Shown: positions 41,459-50,260 of the stretch, piece by piece
Numbering within the stretch: position 1 is the first letter of the stretch
Layout of the letters: every line of letters begins with the position of its first letter
Assembly (NCBI RefSeq): GCF_040372805.1
Contig: NZ_BAABWJ010000005.1
Location: forward strand, 124,001 to 188,000
DNA: 64,000 bases
Direction of reading: 5' to 3'
DNA from: Pseudoteredinibacter isoporae_A
Lineage (GTDB): Bacteria; Pseudomonadota; Gammaproteobacteria; Pseudomonadales; Cellvibrionaceae
Notes under the pieces: model-generated
Database searches by the model: none
Seen by the model: the letters and a program-made list of their open reading frames with translations, nothing else
Told to the model about the DNA's origin: nothing
Made by a program: the position numbers and the translations under genes

Positions 41459-41483
41459 AACACCTAGTAAACAACTCAGGTAT
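41459..41483 (-). promoter_or_regulatory. IscR type 1-like binding site
   Basis: On the minus strand the site reads ATACCTGAGT-N5-ACTAGGTGTT. It matches about 17 of 25 positions of the published type 1 consensus (ATASYYGACTRWWWYAGTCRRSTAT) by hand alignment. It sits immediately upstream of the -35, near -52. A second, weaker site (CTTGACT...) could overlap the -35 about 24 bases away, like the paired sites in E. coli. Confidence 0.6.
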
Positions 41484-41536
41484 ATACCCTACCATTACAG
41501 TCAGGATTGCGCAATAAATCAAGGCCCCTCAGCCAG

Positions 41537-42340
41537 TTAGCTATCAGACTCTTTGGATTTAAGCTTATTCTCCGTGTGATAAACGTAGTTCTGCATAGCG
41601 GTTAAAACACCGCGGAGGATATTTAACTCCATCTCATCCATGCGAACTCGACTGTACAAACGGCGCAAGCGAGTCATGGTCTGGCGTGGATTATTGGGCT
41701 CAAGAAAGCCAATTCGCTCCAGCGTCTGCTGCAGATGCTCGTAATAATGCTCCATAGCCTCCGTTTTCGCTGGCGGCATATCCCAATCATCGAAGCTTAA
41801 GGCTCTGCCTTCACGCTCGTACTCCAAACACGCTAGCCGCATTTCATAGGCCAGCACCTGAACGGCTGCACCAAGGTTCAGAGAGCTGTAATCCGGATTG
41901 CTGGGAATATGCACATGGTAGTTACATTTTTGCAGCTCTTCATTGGTTAAGCCCCGATCTTCTCGGCCAAAGACCAGAGCCACGTCGTGCTCCTCCGCCT
42001 CTGCCCAGGCCCGCTCGCCACATTCTCTTGGGGTCAACATTGGCCATGGAATTCGACGGTCTCTGGCTGAAGTACCGACCACCAAGCCACAGCCTGCGAT
42101 GGCATCATCCAAGGTATCAACCACAACCGCGCCATCAAGCACATCAACCGCGTTGGAGGCGCGCCAAACCGCTTTATCAGCCGGATATTCTTTCGGCGCG
42201 ACCAGATAGAGGCTCGCCATACCCATGTTCTTCATGGCACGCGCCACCCCACCTATATTGCCGGGGTGCGAGGTGTTCACTAGTACGATACGGATTTTCT
42301 GTAAACGCTGGCTGTTTTCGGGGGCTAGACTGTCGGCCAT
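41537..42340 (-). CDS. trmJ: tRNA (cytidine/uridine-2'-O-)-methyltransferase TrmJ
   Basis: A 267-residue SPOUT-class enzyme that 2'-O-methylates position 32 of tRNAs. The knotted SAM-binding motifs are present: VNTSHPGNIGGVARAMKNMG (motif 1), FGREDRGLTNEEL (motif 2) and IPSNPDYSSLNLGAAVQV (motif 3). A C-terminal helical extension (about 170-267) is typical of TrmJ. AGGAA precedes ATG 42340. It diverges from suhB, and the trmJ/suhB pairing is conserved in relatives. Confidence 0.95.
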   Translation of the reverse strand: MADSLAPENSQRLQKIRIVLVNTSHPGNIGGVARAMKNMGMASLYLVAPKEYPADKAVWRASNAVDVLDGAVVVDTLDDAIAGCGLVVGTSARDRRIPWPMLTPRECGERAWAEAEEHDVALVFGREDRGLTNEELQKCNYHVHIPSNPDYSSLNLGAAVQVLAYEMRLACLEYEREGRALSFDDWDMPPAKTEAMEHYYEHLQQTLERIGFLEPNNPRQTMTRLRRLYSRVRMDEMELNILRGVLTAMQNYVYHTENKLKSKESDS

Positions 42341-42439
42341 AGAGATTCCTGCTTTCTAACTTGGATGGCCACTGGCCAAAACGGCGGCAAGTCTACCGGA
42401 GATTGCCTTCGGTCGCTAGCGCAGCTGGGAGCTTTACTC

Positions 42440-42445
42440 TATAAT
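42440..42445 (+). promoter_or_regulatory. candidate -10 element for suhB
   Basis: A perfect TATAAT lies 62 bases before the suhB ATG, in the 166-base divergent gap with trmJ. No good -35 is visible at 16-18 bases, so this is a partial promoter call. Confidence 0.4.
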
Positions 42446-42506
42446 CGCCCGCCAACTGCTGTGCTAGCCGCAGCCTATGTTCTTTGACAAGTGAATTTGG
42501 TGACCC

Positions 42507-43307
42507 ATGGAACCCATGCTGAATATCGCCCTGCGTGCTGCACGCAAGGCTGGCGAGCTTATTGAGCGCGCCCTGGAACGCGTTGACGTCGTAGCCTTTG
42601 AAGAGAAAGGCCGCAATGATTTTGTAACCGAGATTGATCAAGCGTCCGAAAAAGAGATTATTTATCATCTGCGTAAGGCTTACCCCGAGCATACTATTCG
42701 CGGTGAAGAGACTGGCGTGAGCCCTGGGAACGACAGTGACTATGAGTGGATTATTGACCCACTGGATGGCACCACCAATTTCATTCATGGCATTCCCCAC
42801 TTTGCCGTCTCTATTGCCTGTAAATACAAAGGCCAAATCGAACACGCCGTTGTTTTAAACCCAATTACCCTTGAAGAATTTACCGCCAGCCGTGGCCGTG
42901 GCGCCACGTTGAATGGCCGTCGCATTCGCGTATCACCTCGTAAAGGCATGGATGGCGCGCTGATTGGCACTGGCATCCCATTCAACGGGTACGCCTTTGA
43001 GCACATCACCCCATATCTGGCAGCCCTACAGGAAATTGCTGGCCAAACAGCAGGCATTCGCCGCCCTGGCGCGGCTTCATTGGATTTAGCCTATGTTGCT
43101 GCCGGCCGTTTTGATGGCTTCTGGGAAATGAACCTGCAAGAGTGGGACATTGCCGCCGGTGTATTGCTGGTGAAAGAAGCCGGCGGCCTGGTATCGGACT
43201 TCAAAGGCGGAAATGGATTTATGGACAGCGGCAACATCGTGTGCGGCACACCAAAAGTTTTCAAACCCCTACTTCAGATTGTTGGCAAGCAGATGGGCAA
43301 CATCTAA
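42507..43307 (+). CDS. suhB: inositol-1-monophosphatase family protein SuhB
   Basis: A 266-residue Mg2+-dependent phosphatase-fold protein. In E. coli SuhB also works with the Nus factors in rRNA antitermination and ribosome maturation. Metal-site motifs are intact: GEETG (Glu), WIIDPLDGTTNF (two Asp) and EWDIAAGVLLVKEAGG (Asp). The start (EPMLNIALRAARKAG) matches E. coli SuhB. A strong terminator follows at 43342-43377. Confidence 0.95.
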   Translation: MEPMLNIALRAARKAGELIERALERVDVVAFEEKGRNDFVTEIDQASEKEIIYHLRKAYPEHTIRGEETGVSPGNDSDYEWIIDPLDGTTNFIHGIPHFAVSIACKYKGQIEHAVVLNPITLEEFTASRGRGATLNGRRIRVSPRKGMDGALIGTGIPFNGYAFEHITPYLAALQEIAGQTAGIRRPGAASLDLAYVAAGRFDGFWEMNLQEWDIAAGVLLVKEAGGLVSDFKGGNGFMDSGNIVCGTPKVFKPLLQIVGKQMGNI

Positions 43308-43341
43308 CTCGCCCAATCAAGCAGTACAGCCAAGCCTACAC

Positions 43342-43377
43342 AAAAAAGGGCTGGAGTTTTCACTCCAGCCCTTTTTT
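43342..43377. terminator. bidirectional terminator between suhB and the NSS transporter
   Basis: 16-base arms (AAAAAAGGGCTGGAGT and its complement) around a 4-base loop, with T-tracts on both strands. It lies between the convergent suhB (stop 43307) and transporter (stop 43435) genes. Confidence 0.92.
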
Positions 43378-43434
43378 CATTCAGACCTTTAATGGCCTTA
43401 CACAATAACTCATATACTTGGATAGCTCATACAC

Positions 43435-44853
43435 TTAGCCGAAAAAGCTCAGACCGAAATACTTAGTGGCCACGGTATTCACAAAGATCAACAAGAGAAC
43501 GACAGGAATAAAGGTCGACAGCGAAAAGTTAACGTACTTCTCGACAAAGGAACCTTTGTAGCTTTCATCGCCCTGCTCCAGCTCTTCATTAAAATTATGT
43601 TTCTTCCAGCGGTAGATCACAAACAAACAAGCCAACAAACCATTCAATGGCAAAATGGTGTCGTAGAAAATATCGTAAATCACATCAAACAGGGATTTAT
43701 TCGCACCGGCATACTCCATAAATTGAGTTAGGAAGTCCACGCGACCAAAGCTCAAAATACAAGCAATGGTGAAAATACCCATACTTACACCCAGAATACC
43801 CAGTGCTTTTTTGCGGCTATAACATTTTTCGTCAACCAAGCTGGCAGTGGGTACTTCAGTGATGGAAACCAAGGAAGTCAATGCCGCGAAGAATACGAGG
43901 GTAAAGAACAAGATTGCCACAATGCTGGCGCCGACATAGCCAATGCTAACCTGCATAGCCAGGAAGATTTTTGGCAGGAAGCTGAAAATCAGGCTGACCG
44001 AAGAATCACTAAGCGCATCAGTATCCGTCGCGGGATCAAAAGAAAAGATTGCGGGCAGAATCATCAAGCCGGCCGAAAACGCCACCATGGTATCAGTCAA
44101 CGCCACAAATTTCGCTGAGCCCACAACGTTTTCACGGCGCTCCATATAAGAGCCATAGGTGATCAAAATACCCATACCCAAAGACAGAGAGAAGAACGCC
44201 TGTGACAAGGCTCCGTTGATTACCGACGCATTAATCTTGCTGAAATCCGGCACGATGTAATATTTCACGCCCGCCATAGCGCCATCTAAAGTCAAAACGA
44301 AGATCACCAGACCTATCAACATAATGAAGAGACCCGGCATCAGGATTTTGGCACCCTTTTCAATGCCGTCTTTAACACCGCTGACCAGAATGAAGTACAC
44401 CAGCCCTACCACCACGATCAGATGGATAAACACTTCATTACTGTTGATAAACTGACCGAAATAAGACGGGTCAGCTAGCTGATCCAGGTTCCCCATCAGG
44501 GCGCCGACCAGGTAACCAAAGATCCAGACCGTGATCACACTGTAAAACACGGCGATCATATAAGGCGTGATCACGGACAACCAGCCGGCGATCGACCACA
44601 GGCCACCACCTGTAGAGCTGCTGTAAGCACCTAAAGGGTCTTTTTGAAAACGTCGACCGATGGCCAACTCAGCCATCATGACAGGTAAGCATATCAATAG
44701 CACAAACAGTGCATAGATGAATAGAAAGGCGCCCCCACCGTTTTTGGCGGCTCCAACCGGGAAACCCACCAGGTTACCGATACCCACCGCACTACCCGCG
44801 GCGGCCAGAATAAATCCGATACGGGACCCAAAATGCTCTCTGGCTGCAGTCAT
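43435..44853 (-). CDS. sodium-dependent transporter, neurotransmitter:sodium symporter (SNF) family
   Basis: A 472-residue LeuT-fold Na+-coupled transporter with about 11-12 membrane helices, as in bacterial members. The N-terminal signature is clear: FGSRIGFILAAAGSAVGIGNLVGFPV (helix 1 with unwound centre), then NGGGAFLFIYALFVLLICLPVMMAELAIGR. Substrates in this family are amino acids or related amines; which one cannot be read from the sequence. It is a single-gene unit: the upstream neighbour is 260 bases away and a terminator lies downstream. Confidence 0.93.
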   Translation of the reverse strand: MTAAREHFGSRIGFILAAAGSAVGIGNLVGFPVGAAKNGGGAFLFIYALFVLLICLPVMMAELAIGRRFQKDPLGAYSSSTGGGLWSIAGWLSVITPYMIAVFYSVITVWIFGYLVGALMGNLDQLADPSYFGQFINSNEVFIHLIVVVGLVYFILVSGVKDGIEKGAKILMPGLFIMLIGLVIFVLTLDGAMAGVKYYIVPDFSKINASVINGALSQAFFSLSLGMGILITYGSYMERRENVVGSAKFVALTDTMVAFSAGLMILPAIFSFDPATDTDALSDSSVSLIFSFLPKIFLAMQVSIGYVGASIVAILFFTLVFFAALTSLVSITEVPTASLVDEKCYSRKKALGILGVSMGIFTIACILSFGRVDFLTQFMEYAGANKSLFDVIYDIFYDTILPLNGLLACLFVIYRWKKHNFNEELEQGDESYKGSFVEKYVNFSLSTFIPVVLLLIFVNTVATKYFGLSFFG

Positions 44854-45077
44854 AGATTGTCTCTTCTAATTTTATCGTTTTATCATCTGGGCAAAACAGC
44901 CCAATTTTTTGGTCATCATCGCCCATTTGGGGCTTTTATTCCAGTACACAAGCCCGACTTCCAAGAAAGTATCAACGGACAGCAAATGGATTTTTTAATA
45001 GACGAGCAGTAACGCCCGGGCCGCAAAGGGCAGCAGGAGAAGAGTTCAAAAAACAACAAAAAGAAAGGGAAGTATTA

Positions 45078-45093
45078 GGGGCTAAACAGCCCC
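45078..45093 (-). terminator. weak hairpin after the thioesterase-like gene
   Basis: GGGGCT and AGCCCC arms around a 4-base loop, about 20 bases after the stop at 45114. The following bases (TAATACTT on the minus strand) are T-poor, so it may be a weak terminator or only an RNA 3' structure. Confidence 0.35.
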
Positions 45094-45113
45094 CGAGGGA
45101 AGGCGATTAACAT

Positions 45114-45542
45114 TTACGCTTTAATCCACACATAGCGTGCTTCAGAAATAGCCACGACCTCACCACTGTCATCGGTCAACTCCTGGCGATGATTCATTTC
45201 AGCCTTACCGTTCGCCAAGGTTTCTTCTTTCATACGGTCCAGATCAGCCATGTCCATCTGCATATCTACGTGGATATCCGTTAGGGCCGGGCGGCGGTAT
45301 CGAATGTTCATTTCGGCCACAATAGGGTAAATTTTCTCGCCATTCAGGTAATCAAGAAACAGCACGCCACCCGGGAACTCCGCCAAGGTGAACAATGAAC
45401 CGGCATACATGGTACCCACATGGTTTGCATTCTGAGCCAGTGGCATTTTTGCCCTCACCCGCCCAGGACTGACCTCAAGAACGTCAGCGCCCATATGGCC
45501 AATGATGGGAATGCTGATGCCTACGTCTTTCGCCTCACTCAT
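45114..45542 (-). CDS. hotdog-fold thioesterase-like protein (YiiD/DUF4442 type)
   Basis: A 142-residue single hotdog-domain protein. The central segment NHVGTMYAGSLFTLAEFPGG holds the N/H-x-x-G-x-x-x-A-G helix expected in PaaI/DUF4442-type thioesterases. Later strands (PIVAEMNIRYRRPA, GEVVAISEARYVWIKA) complete the fold. It probably hydrolyses an acyl-CoA; the substrate is unknown. ATG 45542 is chosen because GGAG lies 7 bases upstream. The frame is open to 45722, but those residues lack similarity to the fold and a ribosome-binding site. It diverges from the ABC exporter gene. Confidence 0.8.
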   Translation of the reverse strand: MSEAKDVGISIPIIGHMGADVLEVSPGRVRAKMPLAQNANHVGTMYAGSLFTLAEFPGGVLFLDYLNGEKIYPIVAEMNIRYRRPALTDIHVDMQMDMADLDRMKEETLANGKAEMNHRQELTDDSGEVVAISEARYVWIKA

Positions 45543-45869
45543 TATTCTTCTCCGTTGAATCATCGTCATCTCGCACACCTCGCGAGCCATAAGCCCAATC
45601 ATACTCCCCGAGGGCCCTATTCGCTTTACCAGAAGTGACAAAGCATTAACCGATTTGCTCAGGATAATCCATCCCGCACAGCCGACTCCCCAATTGCACA
45701 AAAAAGTTGCCACATTGACCAAAAACCTGAAAAAGGCTTTACAAAAACTAGCCCTTTAAACCTTGTCATCTCTCCTGGCGATGGTCATTCTATGTTTCTT
45801 CAGAAAACACAATCATCAGATGGCCACCGCATTTGATGCCTTTTCCCTGAACGAGTTGATCACAACACC
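45543..45869. other. divergent intergenic region, thioesterase-like gene / ABC exporter
   Basis: 327 bases. The minus strand stays open up to 45722, but that stretch shows no recognisable protein. AT-rich sequence near 45721-45765 could carry promoters. A possible -35, TTGTCA at 45763-45768, lies about 100 bases before the exporter ATG, but no convincing -10 was found. Confidence 0.35.
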
Positions 45870-47687
45870 ATGAGCGAAACTTTGGATCTAACCCAAGAAG
45901 CCACCAACAGCGAGGCGCAATCAGACGAAAAACGCAAACGTCTCAGCATACTCCTCGAACTCAGCCCGTTTGTTACACCTTATAAAAAAACACTTATTGC
46001 CGCCTTGTTCGCGCTGCTGTTAACAGCCAGCGCGAGCCTGGCCATCGGACAAGCGGTTCGCCTGCTTATTGACCAAGGTTTTGTCGGCGGTTCCCTTGAT
46101 GAACTCAATCAAGCCATTTTCTTTTTAGTCGGCATCATTACTGTTATCGCCTTCGGTACCTTTATTCGCTTTTATCTGGTGTCCTGGCTGGGAGAGCGCG
46201 TTTGCGCGGACATCCGGACCAAAGTCTTCGATCATTTACTGACTCTTGAGCCCAGCTTTTTTGAAACCAATCGCAGTGGCGAGATTATGTCTCGCTTAAC
46301 CACCGATACCAGTCTGCTGGAAAACATCATTGGCTCTTCACTTTCAATGGCTCTGCGCAACAGCCTGACATTTGTGGGGGGGTTGCTCATGCTGCTGCTC
46401 ACCAATTTTAAATTAAGCCTTATCGTATTGAGCGCGGTCCCCCTACTTCTCGGTCCCTTACTGATATTTGGCCGTCGCGTGCGGCACCTCTCACGCAGCA
46501 GCCAAGATCGTATCGCTGACATGGGCAGTTATGCTGGCGAAGCCATTGAACATATCAAAACTGTTCAGAGTTTTGGCCAGGAAAATTATGAACGCCAGGC
46601 TTTTGCGGGCGAAGTCGAGGCCGCTTTCAATGTGGCACGCAAACGCATTAAACATCGCGCCTTATTAATTGCAGCGGTGATTCTCTTCGTTTTCGGTGCG
46701 ATCAGTGGCATGTTGTGGGTCGGCGGCTATGACGTACTGCAAGGTAAAATGAGCGGTGGCGACCTCGGCGCATTTGTTTTTTACGCCGTTATGGTCGCAA
46801 GTGCTGTCGCCACTCTGTCCGAAGTTTTTGGTGAGCTTCAGCGAGCGGCGGGTGCCGCAGAGCGCCTGGTTGAATTGCTGAATGTAAAGAGCAAACTTTA
46901 CATCTCTGAAAACAACACCACCGAAGAGAAGCCAACCTTGCTGCCCGAGCATGCGCGTCAGTTGCAGTTTAAACACCTCAATTTCAATTATCCGAGCCGC
47001 CCCGATCAAAAAGCACTTAACGACTTCAGTTTGAATATTGAATCCGGGCAAGCGGTCGCATTAGTTGGCCCAAGCGGCGCGGGCAAGTCGACAGTATTTG
47101 AATTGGTGCAGCGCTTTTATGATCCACATACCGGCAGTATAGAACTTGCTGGCATTGATTTACGCCAACTGAGCCCGGAAGAATTACGCAGCCATATGGC
47201 ATTGGTGCCGCAACAACCTGCTCTCTTCACGGCAACCGTCGCACATAACATTGCCTATGGCAAAATGACCGCCAGTGAAGAAGAAATCATCGCGGCCGCC
47301 AAAGCAGCTCACGCACATGACTTTATCATGCAGTTGCCTCAAGGCTATGAGACGCCACTGGGCGAGAAAGGTGCTCAACTGTCCGGCGGCCAACGCCAAC
47401 GCGTCGCGATCGCCCGAGCCATTTTGAAAGACCCTGACATTCTATTGCTAGACGAGGCAACCAGTGCGCTGGACGCGGAAAGCGAATACCATGTTCAGGC
47501 TGCTCTGAATGAGTTGATGAAAAACCGCACCACTTTGATCATTGCGCACCGTTTGGCAACGATCACTCACGCAGACAATATTGTCGTCATGGATGAAGGT
47601 GGGATTGTGGCCCAGGGAAGCCACAGTGAGTTGATTGAAAGTTCCCCTCTGTATAAACGCCTGGCCGAGTTGCAATTTAATCAGTAA
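45870..47687 (+). CDS. ABC exporter, fused permease and ATPase (MsbA/ABCB-like)
   Basis: A 605-residue half-transporter that should work as a dimer. The membrane domain has six helices (about 38-320) including SFFETNRSGEIMSRLTTD, the coupling-helix region. The nucleotide-binding domain has Walker A GPSGAGKST near residue 397, Q-loop MALVPQQPALF, signature LSGGQRQRVAIARA, Walker B ILLLDEATSALD and H-loop IAHRLAT; all catalytic parts are intact. Substrate could be lipid, drug or peptide: it resembles MsbA in layout, but there are no lipid A genes nearby to support that. The start ATG has only a weak ribosome-binding site. Confidence 0.9.
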   Translation: MSETLDLTQEATNSEAQSDEKRKRLSILLELSPFVTPYKKTLIAALFALLLTASASLAIGQAVRLLIDQGFVGGSLDELNQAIFFLVGIITVIAFGTFIRFYLVSWLGERVCADIRTKVFDHLLTLEPSFFETNRSGEIMSRLTTDTSLLENIIGSSLSMALRNSLTFVGGLLMLLLTNFKLSLIVLSAVPLLLGPLLIFGRRVRHLSRSSQDRIADMGSYAGEAIEHIKTVQSFGQENYERQAFAGEVEAAFNVARKRIKHRALLIAAVILFVFGAISGMLWVGGYDVLQGKMSGGDLGAFVFYAVMVASAVATLSEVFGELQRAAGAAERLVELLNVKSKLYISENNTTEEKPTLLPEHARQLQFKHLNFNYPSRPDQKALNDFSLNIESGQAVALVGPSGAGKSTVFELVQRFYDPHTGSIELAGIDLRQLSPEELRSHMALVPQQPALFTATVAHNIAYGKMTASEEEIIAAAKAAHAHDFIMQLPQGYETPLGEKGAQLSGGQRQRVAIARAILKDPDILLLDEATSALDAESEYHVQAALNELMKNRTTLIIAHRLATITHADNIVVMDEGGIVAQGSHSELIESSPLYKRLAELQFNQ

Positions 47688-47725
47688 TAAACCGAAGTTG
47701 TGCATCAAAAATAATGGGGCCTGAA

Positions 47726-48274
47726 TCAGGCCTCATATTCCAACAACCTCGCTTCACTGTCGAACAGCACTCTCGCCAACAAAGCCTTCAGCTCCCCACT
47801 CGGTTCCTTGCGTGAACACCGTATGTTTTCAATCACAATTGCGGCCGCTGGAAATTCTGACAGATAGTAGAGTGCCTTTAGCTTCAGCAATTGCACCCGC
47901 TCCGGAGAATCGGGCTTATACACAGAATCAATCTCGATCAATGCCAGATCCGCATACCCCATATCGAGATGAGCGGTAGCCAAACCGATGCAGGCACGCT
48001 CTTCATCAAGTTCTTTGAGCGCTGAATAGACCTGCAAGGCCTCAAGGCAGTCGCCATGCTGCACAAGTGTCTCAGCGTATAACCAATTTGATTCATCAAC
48101 TGAACTTTGAGGATCGTCGCCCGAGCATTCTGTCGCGGCGTTCTTGAGCCATGATGCATCATTGACACACTCACCTTTCACATCGAAAGACAAGGCCTTG
48201 GCAATCAAACGTCCACCTCCCGGATCCTGTATTCCTTTATGTTCAGCACCTATTTTGGGTTCATTCCTTGGCAT
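47726..48274 (-). CDS. TPR-like hypothetical protein
   Basis: A 182-residue soluble acidic protein. The middle and C-terminal parts show helical-hairpin repeats of TPR/SEL type (LYAETLVQHGDCLEALQVYSALK, CIGLATAHLDMGYADLALIEID, LLKLKALYYLSEFPAAAIVIE). No signal or membrane segment is present. ATG 48274 is preferred because GGAGGGG lies 5-8 bases upstream; an in-frame ATG at 48286 falls before that site. A short inverted repeat (GGCCTGA/TCAGGCC, 47718-47732) spans its stop and may end this transcript and that of the convergent ABC exporter. Function is unknown; TPR proteins usually bind partners. Confidence 0.65.
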   Translation of the reverse strand: MPRNEPKIGAEHKGIQDPGGGRLIAKALSFDVKGECVNDASWLKNAATECSGDDPQSSVDESNWLYAETLVQHGDCLEALQVYSALKELDEERACIGLATAHLDMGYADLALIEIDSVYKPDSPERVQLLKLKALYYLSEFPAAAIVIENIRCSRKEPSGELKALLARVLFDSEARLLEYEA

Positions 48275-48489
48275 ATTCCCCTCCATACTGGGTAAATTCC
48301 GGATCGACTCTGGAACTAAGAAACAGCCCAGAATAGTCATCTGAATACACCGTCCTGGCAATCGGACAAGACTATGATTCTCAGATTCTCTCCTCAGAGC
48401 TTTTACTCACAGTAACGTTCGGTCTTGCCACACTAAAATCGGAACCAAATCCTGGACCCGGCAAGATGTCCTAAGCCGGTAAGTTCAGC

Positions 48490-48495
48490 TATAAT
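48490..48495 (+). promoter_or_regulatory. candidate -10 element for the DEAD-box helicase gene
   Basis: A perfect TATAAT at 48490-48495 would start transcription near 48502. That leaves only about 10 bases before an ATG at 48512 but about 50 before TTG 48554, supporting the later start. No good -35 was seen. Confidence 0.4.
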
Positions 48496-48553
48496 CCTCC
48501 CCCTTTTCCGCATGTACCATCCATGCACTACCCAGCATCCCGAGGTCAGGCCT

Positions 48554-49963
48554 TTGAAACCGAGTAACACCCCATTAACAGAGCTTATCCAGGACCAACA
48601 ATTGCACCGAGCTCTGGAAGCACAGGAATTGCAGGCCGCGACCCCTGTGCAGGAAGCCGCGATTCCCGCAGTATTGGAGGGTAAGGACCTGATGGTTTCA
48701 GCCGCCACCGGCAGTGGTAAAACCCTGGCTTTTCTGTTGCCGGTGTATCAACGCCTATTAGCACAGGACTCACCCAAAACCGGTACCCGCGCCCTGATCC
48801 TTTGCCCTACTCGTGAACTGGCCCGCCAGATTCTGAAACAGGCCACCTTGCTGAATAAATTTTGCCGCCTTGAGGCTGCAGTGATCGCCGGTGGCGCCGA
48901 ATTCAAGTATCAGAAAGCTATTCTGAGGAAGAACCCTGAAATCATCATTGCAACGCCCGGACGACTGGTCGAGCACATAGATAAAGGCAATACTGATTTA
49001 GGCGATTTGGAAACACTGGTTCTCGACGAAGCGGACCGAATGCTGGATATGGGCTTCAGCGAAGACCTGGAACGCATTGCCGGAGAATGTGGCAGCCAGC
49101 ATCAGAGCCTCTTGTTCTCCGCCACTCTGAGCCACGCCAAGGCCGAAAACCTGGCCAGCAATCTGCTCAAAGAACCCACATCCATTGCAATGGAAGGTCA
49201 GGACGAAGCCCAACCTGACATTCAACAACAGCGGATTCTATCCGACACACCACAGCACAAAAAACAGTTGCTCAGCTGGCTGTTGGCTAATGATCGCTTC
49301 AATAAAGCCCTTATCTTTACCAATACCAAAGCATTGGCCAGTGAGCTGCGCGGCTTTTTGGCCTACAGCAAACAGCGCGTTGGCACGCTACACGGGGATA
49401 TGGAACAAGACGAACGCAATCGCACCATGGACCGCTTCCGTCGAAATCACATCAATGTTCTCGTCGCAACAGACATTGCCGCTCGCGGCCTGGATGTTAA
49501 AGACGTCGATCTGGTTATTAACGTCGATATGGCTCGCAATGTCGACGACTATACCCATCGTATTGGTAGAACAGGTCGTGCTGGCGCCCAGGGCGTTGCA
49601 ATCAATCTGGTCAGCGCCCACGAATGGGATCTGATGGCTAAAATCGAGACCTCTTTAGGCGTTCGAATGGAAGCCCGCAACATCGATGAATTGCCCAGCA
49701 ACTTCAAAGGCCCGAAAAAAGTGAAAAGCACCGGCAAAAAAGCGGGTGTAAAAAAGCGCAGCGAAAAAGCGGGTGTAAAAAAGCGCAGCGAAAAAGAAGA
49801 TAAAAACGGCAAGAAAAGCAAACCAAAGAAACGCTTACGCGATCAAAAAAATATCGGCAAACGTCGACAAGCCAGCACAACGAGGGCCCAAGCCCTCGGA
49901 GATGGCAGTGCTGCATTCAGCCCAGGAAAAGGGAAACCATTAAAAGACGATCAAGACAGCTGA
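48554..49963 (+). CDS. DEAD-box ATP-dependent RNA helicase
   Basis: A 469-residue RNA helicase with a full motif set: Q motif (ATPVQEAAIP), motif I AATGSGKT, Ia PTRELA, Ib TPGR, II DEAD (VLDEADRMLDMG), III SAT, IV ALIFTNT, V ATDIAARGLD and VI HRIGRTGR. It resembles the SrmB/RhlE group that helps ribosome assembly or RNA decay. The C-terminal about 100 residues are a lysine/arginine-rich tail for RNA contact and include an exact 9-residue tandem duplication. The start is uncertain: TTG 48554 (MKPSNTPL) has GAGG 8 bases upstream, whereas an in-frame ATG at 48512 has no ribosome-binding site and lies about 10 bases from the predicted transcription start. Confidence 0.92.
   Translation: MKPSNTPLTELIQDQQLHRALEAQELQAATPVQEAAIPAVLEGKDLMVSAATGSGKTLAFLLPVYQRLLAQDSPKTGTRALILCPTRELARQILKQATLLNKFCRLEAAVIAGGAEFKYQKAILRKNPEIIIATPGRLVEHIDKGNTDLGDLETLVLDEADRMLDMGFSEDLERIAGECGSQHQSLLFSATLSHAKAENLASNLLKEPTSIAMEGQDEAQPDIQQQRILSDTPQHKKQLLSWLLANDRFNKALIFTNTKALASELRGFLAYSKQRVGTLHGDMEQDERNRTMDRFRRNHINVLVATDIAARGLDVKDVDLVINVDMARNVDDYTHRIGRTGRAGAQGVAINLVSAHEWDLMAKIETSLGVRMEARNIDELPSNFKGPKKVKSTGKKAGVKKRSEKAGVKKRSEKEDKNGKKSKPKKRLRDQKNIGKRRQASTTRAQALGDGSAAFSPGKGKPLKDDQDS
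49741..49794 (+). repeat. 27-base perfect tandem duplication in the helicase tail
   Basis: Two identical, directly adjacent 27-base units (49741-49767 and 49768-49794) encode the repeated peptide AGVKKRSEK. Being a multiple of three and perfectly identical, the duplication looks recent and keeps the frame. Copy number may vary between strains. Confidence 0.9.
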
Positions 49964-49980
49964 CTGAGTTGCTAGATCAA

Positions 49981-50016
49981 GAAAAAGCTCACAAGACCAT
50001 AACGGTGAGCTTTTTC
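49981..50016 (+). terminator. helicase gene terminator
   Basis: 12-base arms GAAAAAGCTCAC and GTGAGCTTTTTC around a 12-base loop, 17 bases after the helicase stop codon. Confidence 0.85.
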
Positions 50017-50179
50017 AACCAACGTCCCTCCCCCTAACCCGATTACAAATTTTCACCCCACCGTGCACAACCGAACACTCGCAATATTGTCTCTCTAATC
50101 CCGACTCCTATATCTTCGGACACATCCCAAACAAAAGCATGTAATTAAGGGGCACCCCTGCACATTAATACTGCTGTGC

Positions 50180-50208
50180 TTGACATTGCCAATGTTACAG
50201 CCGAACAT
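50180..50208 (+). promoter_or_regulatory. candidate promoter/operator of the TonB_C-domain gene
   Basis: A perfect TTGACA at 50180-50185 is followed 17 bases later by GAACAT (50203-50208), a poor -10. The palindrome ACATTG-C-CAATGT at 50183-50195 overlaps the -35 and spacer, where a repressor could bind. This lies 53 bases before the ATG. Confidence 0.4.
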
Positions 50209-50260
50209 CTCACGCTGATTGAATTTATCCCCCCAACGCCTGGGTCGACAAGGAGCGTTT

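Noticed and set aside
45543..45722. N-terminal extension of the thioesterase-like protein
   Set aside because: The stretch is open but has no ribosome-binding site and no hotdog-fold similarity; GGAG sits 7 bases before ATG 45542.
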